This document shows positions 4,617 through 5,302 of a stretch of 5,302 nucleotides of DNA, piece after piece; positions within the stretch are counted from its first letter, which is position 1, and the number at the start of each line of letters is the position of its first letter. Made by a program: the position numbers and the translations under genes. The notes under the pieces were generated by a model that was not told the DNA's origin, did not search any database, and was given only the letters and a program-made list of their open reading frames with translations. The DNA is from Deltaproteobacteria bacterium. GTDB taxonomy: Bacteria; Myxococcota; B64-G9. The stretch is from positions 1 through 5,302 of the forward strand of contig JAUVAM010000332.1 of NCBI GenBank assembly GCA_030591745.1, read 5' to 3'.

Positions 4617-5302
4617 TTACGCGCAAAGTGTTTCGTAGGCCTGAGTCAGTTTCCTGAAAAGTTCTTCCAGAAGTTTTCTGGTCGTATCGCTCACCTTGTC
4701 AAAATACCGGTCCGGATGGAAACGGTCAACCAGGGCGAAGTATGCTTGTCGTACTTTTTCGGCGTTGGCGTTTTGATCGAGCTCCAGAAGGGCGTGATGT
4801 CCCCGCTCCGCGCGCGTCAAGGCCTGGCGAGCCAAATTGAGAATCTCAGAGTCTTCCGGTTCTGTTTTGCTTAGCTTGTGGGAGCTGATGAAATCGGACA
4901 GCAGGCGCTTGAGTTCTTCGATGGGCAGTCGAAACTGCAGGCCCACGCCATAACGGTTTTGGCCCGTGATTGGATCCGGGCTGGGGGCATCGGTCGCGTG
5001 GGCCACGATGGCCAACAGGGTGAGACGCTCCTGGTGCACGGGGTGGATCAGGGTCACCGCCACTTCTTCTTGTGTCTTGAAGGGTTTGGAGGTGTACGTG
5101 AACAAGCCGCCGAAAGAGATGTTGTGTGTGAACTCTTTGATCAGCCCCGTGACGTCATCGAAGGTGACCGGGATGGCCTTTTCCTCACGGGTTTCCGTGC
5201 GTTGTTCGCGTCCGTCCGAAGGCTCCGGTGTTTTTTCTTCCACCAGAACCCCCGTCACCGTTTGATTCGCCTCTTGGGTCGGCACCTGGGTGGCGACCGG
5301 CC
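4617..5302 (-). CDS. PilZ domain / J-domain fusion protein (5' end probably outside window)
   Basis: This is a two-domain cytoplasmic protein. Numbered from a GTG at 5285, an N-terminal PilZ domain spans about 26-133 with R29-x3-R33 and N55-I-S57-F-G-G60, the two c-di-GMP-binding motifs at suitable spacing. It resembles the PilZ subtype expanded in Myxococcus (TIGR02266-like: HNISFGGLF and RYGVGLQF). The C-terminal J domain (about 162-222) has helix II (AEKVRQAYFALVDRF), the diagnostic H190-P191-D192 and helix III (LLEELFRKLTQAYETL). J domains stimulate the ATPase of a partner Hsp70, and the next gene, 16 nt away, is an Hsp70. The frame stays open to the window edge (P-V-A-T-Q before the GTG) and no Shine-Dalgarno precedes 5285, so the true start is probably upstream. 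The family also lacks the Gly/Phe and zinc regions of DnaJ. The promoter of the operon is therefore not in view. The stop is TAA at 4617-4619. Confidence 0.9.
   Translation of the reverse strand, partial: PVATQVPTQEANQTVTGVLVEEKTPEPSDGREQRTETREEKAIPVTFDDVTGLIKEFTHNISFGGLFTYTSKPFKTQEEVAVTLIHPVHQERLTLLAIVAHATDAPSPDPITGQNRYGVGLQFRLPIEELKRLLSDFISSHKLSKTEPEDSEILNLARQALTRAERGHHALLELDQNANAEKVRQAYFALVDRFHPDRYFDKVSDTTRKLLEELFRKLTQAYETLCA
4620..4802 (-). other. J domain of the PilZ/J fusion protein
   Basis: This covers about 61 residues ending at the C-terminus. The HPD tripeptide sits between two helices as in DnaJ, in the context R-F-H-P-D-R-Y. The tip of helix I is short (GHHALLELD). The C-terminal placement differs from classical DnaJ, where the J domain is first. 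Confidence 0.9.
4887..5210 (-). other. PilZ domain of the PilZ/J fusion protein
   Basis: RxxxR (R29-T-E-T-R33) and NxSxxG (N55-x-S57-x-x-G60) are both present. These are the defining c-di-GMP contact motifs of PilZ domains. A beta-rich body follows, and the domain closes with RYGVGLQF and a helix. Binding is inferred from the motifs, not shown. Confidence 0.82.

Noticed and set aside
3476..4657. Long plus-strand open frame opposite the Hsp70 gene (393 codons)
   Set aside because: It is the antisense shadow of a clearly conserved chaperone gene. Its translation has no recognisable domain and a composition typical of reverse-frame reading.

Overview
The window looks like chromosomal DNA from a free-living Gram-negative bacterium, most likely a deltaproteobacterial or Myxococcota-type lineage. 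The argument is by protein type and is inference: a myxobacterial-style PilZ domain, a PATAN/DUF4388 domain fused to an Hsp70, a lipobox protein, and a GlgE-like GH13 enzyme. The DNA is moderately GC-rich and densely coded, with no gene-free stretch over 300 bases. No tRNA, rRNA, CRISPR array, insertion sequence or phage gene is visible.

Layout. At the left edge (3-518, + strand) is the C-terminal end of a GH13 alpha-amylase/GlgE-like enzyme. Everything else is on the - strand, read from right to left. First comes a protein combining PilZ and J domains (4617 to the right edge). Next are an Hsp70/DnaK-like chaperone whose helical lid is replaced by a PATAN/DUF4388 domain (2744-4600), a small lipoprotein (2272-2709) and pseudouridine-5'-phosphate glycosidase PsuG (1355-2272). 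These four are spaced by 16 nt, 34 nt and a 1-nt stop/start overlap, so they probably form one transcript. Then follow an HU-family DNA-binding protein (946-1248) with its own promoter candidate and a strong intrinsic terminator, and a small membrane-anchored lysine-rich protein (523-846), which ends convergently 4 nt from the amylase gene.

The most interesting part is the right half. A J-domain co-chaperone carrying an apparently intact c-di-GMP-binding PilZ motif lies directly upstream of an Hsp70 with a non-canonical C-terminus. This suggests a dedicated, possibly second-messenger-controlled Hsp70/J pair rather than the housekeeping DnaK system. No grpE is seen in the window. The downstream lipoprotein hints at an envelope or surface process, but that link is inference only. 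PsuG appears to be a metabolic passenger of the same transcript.
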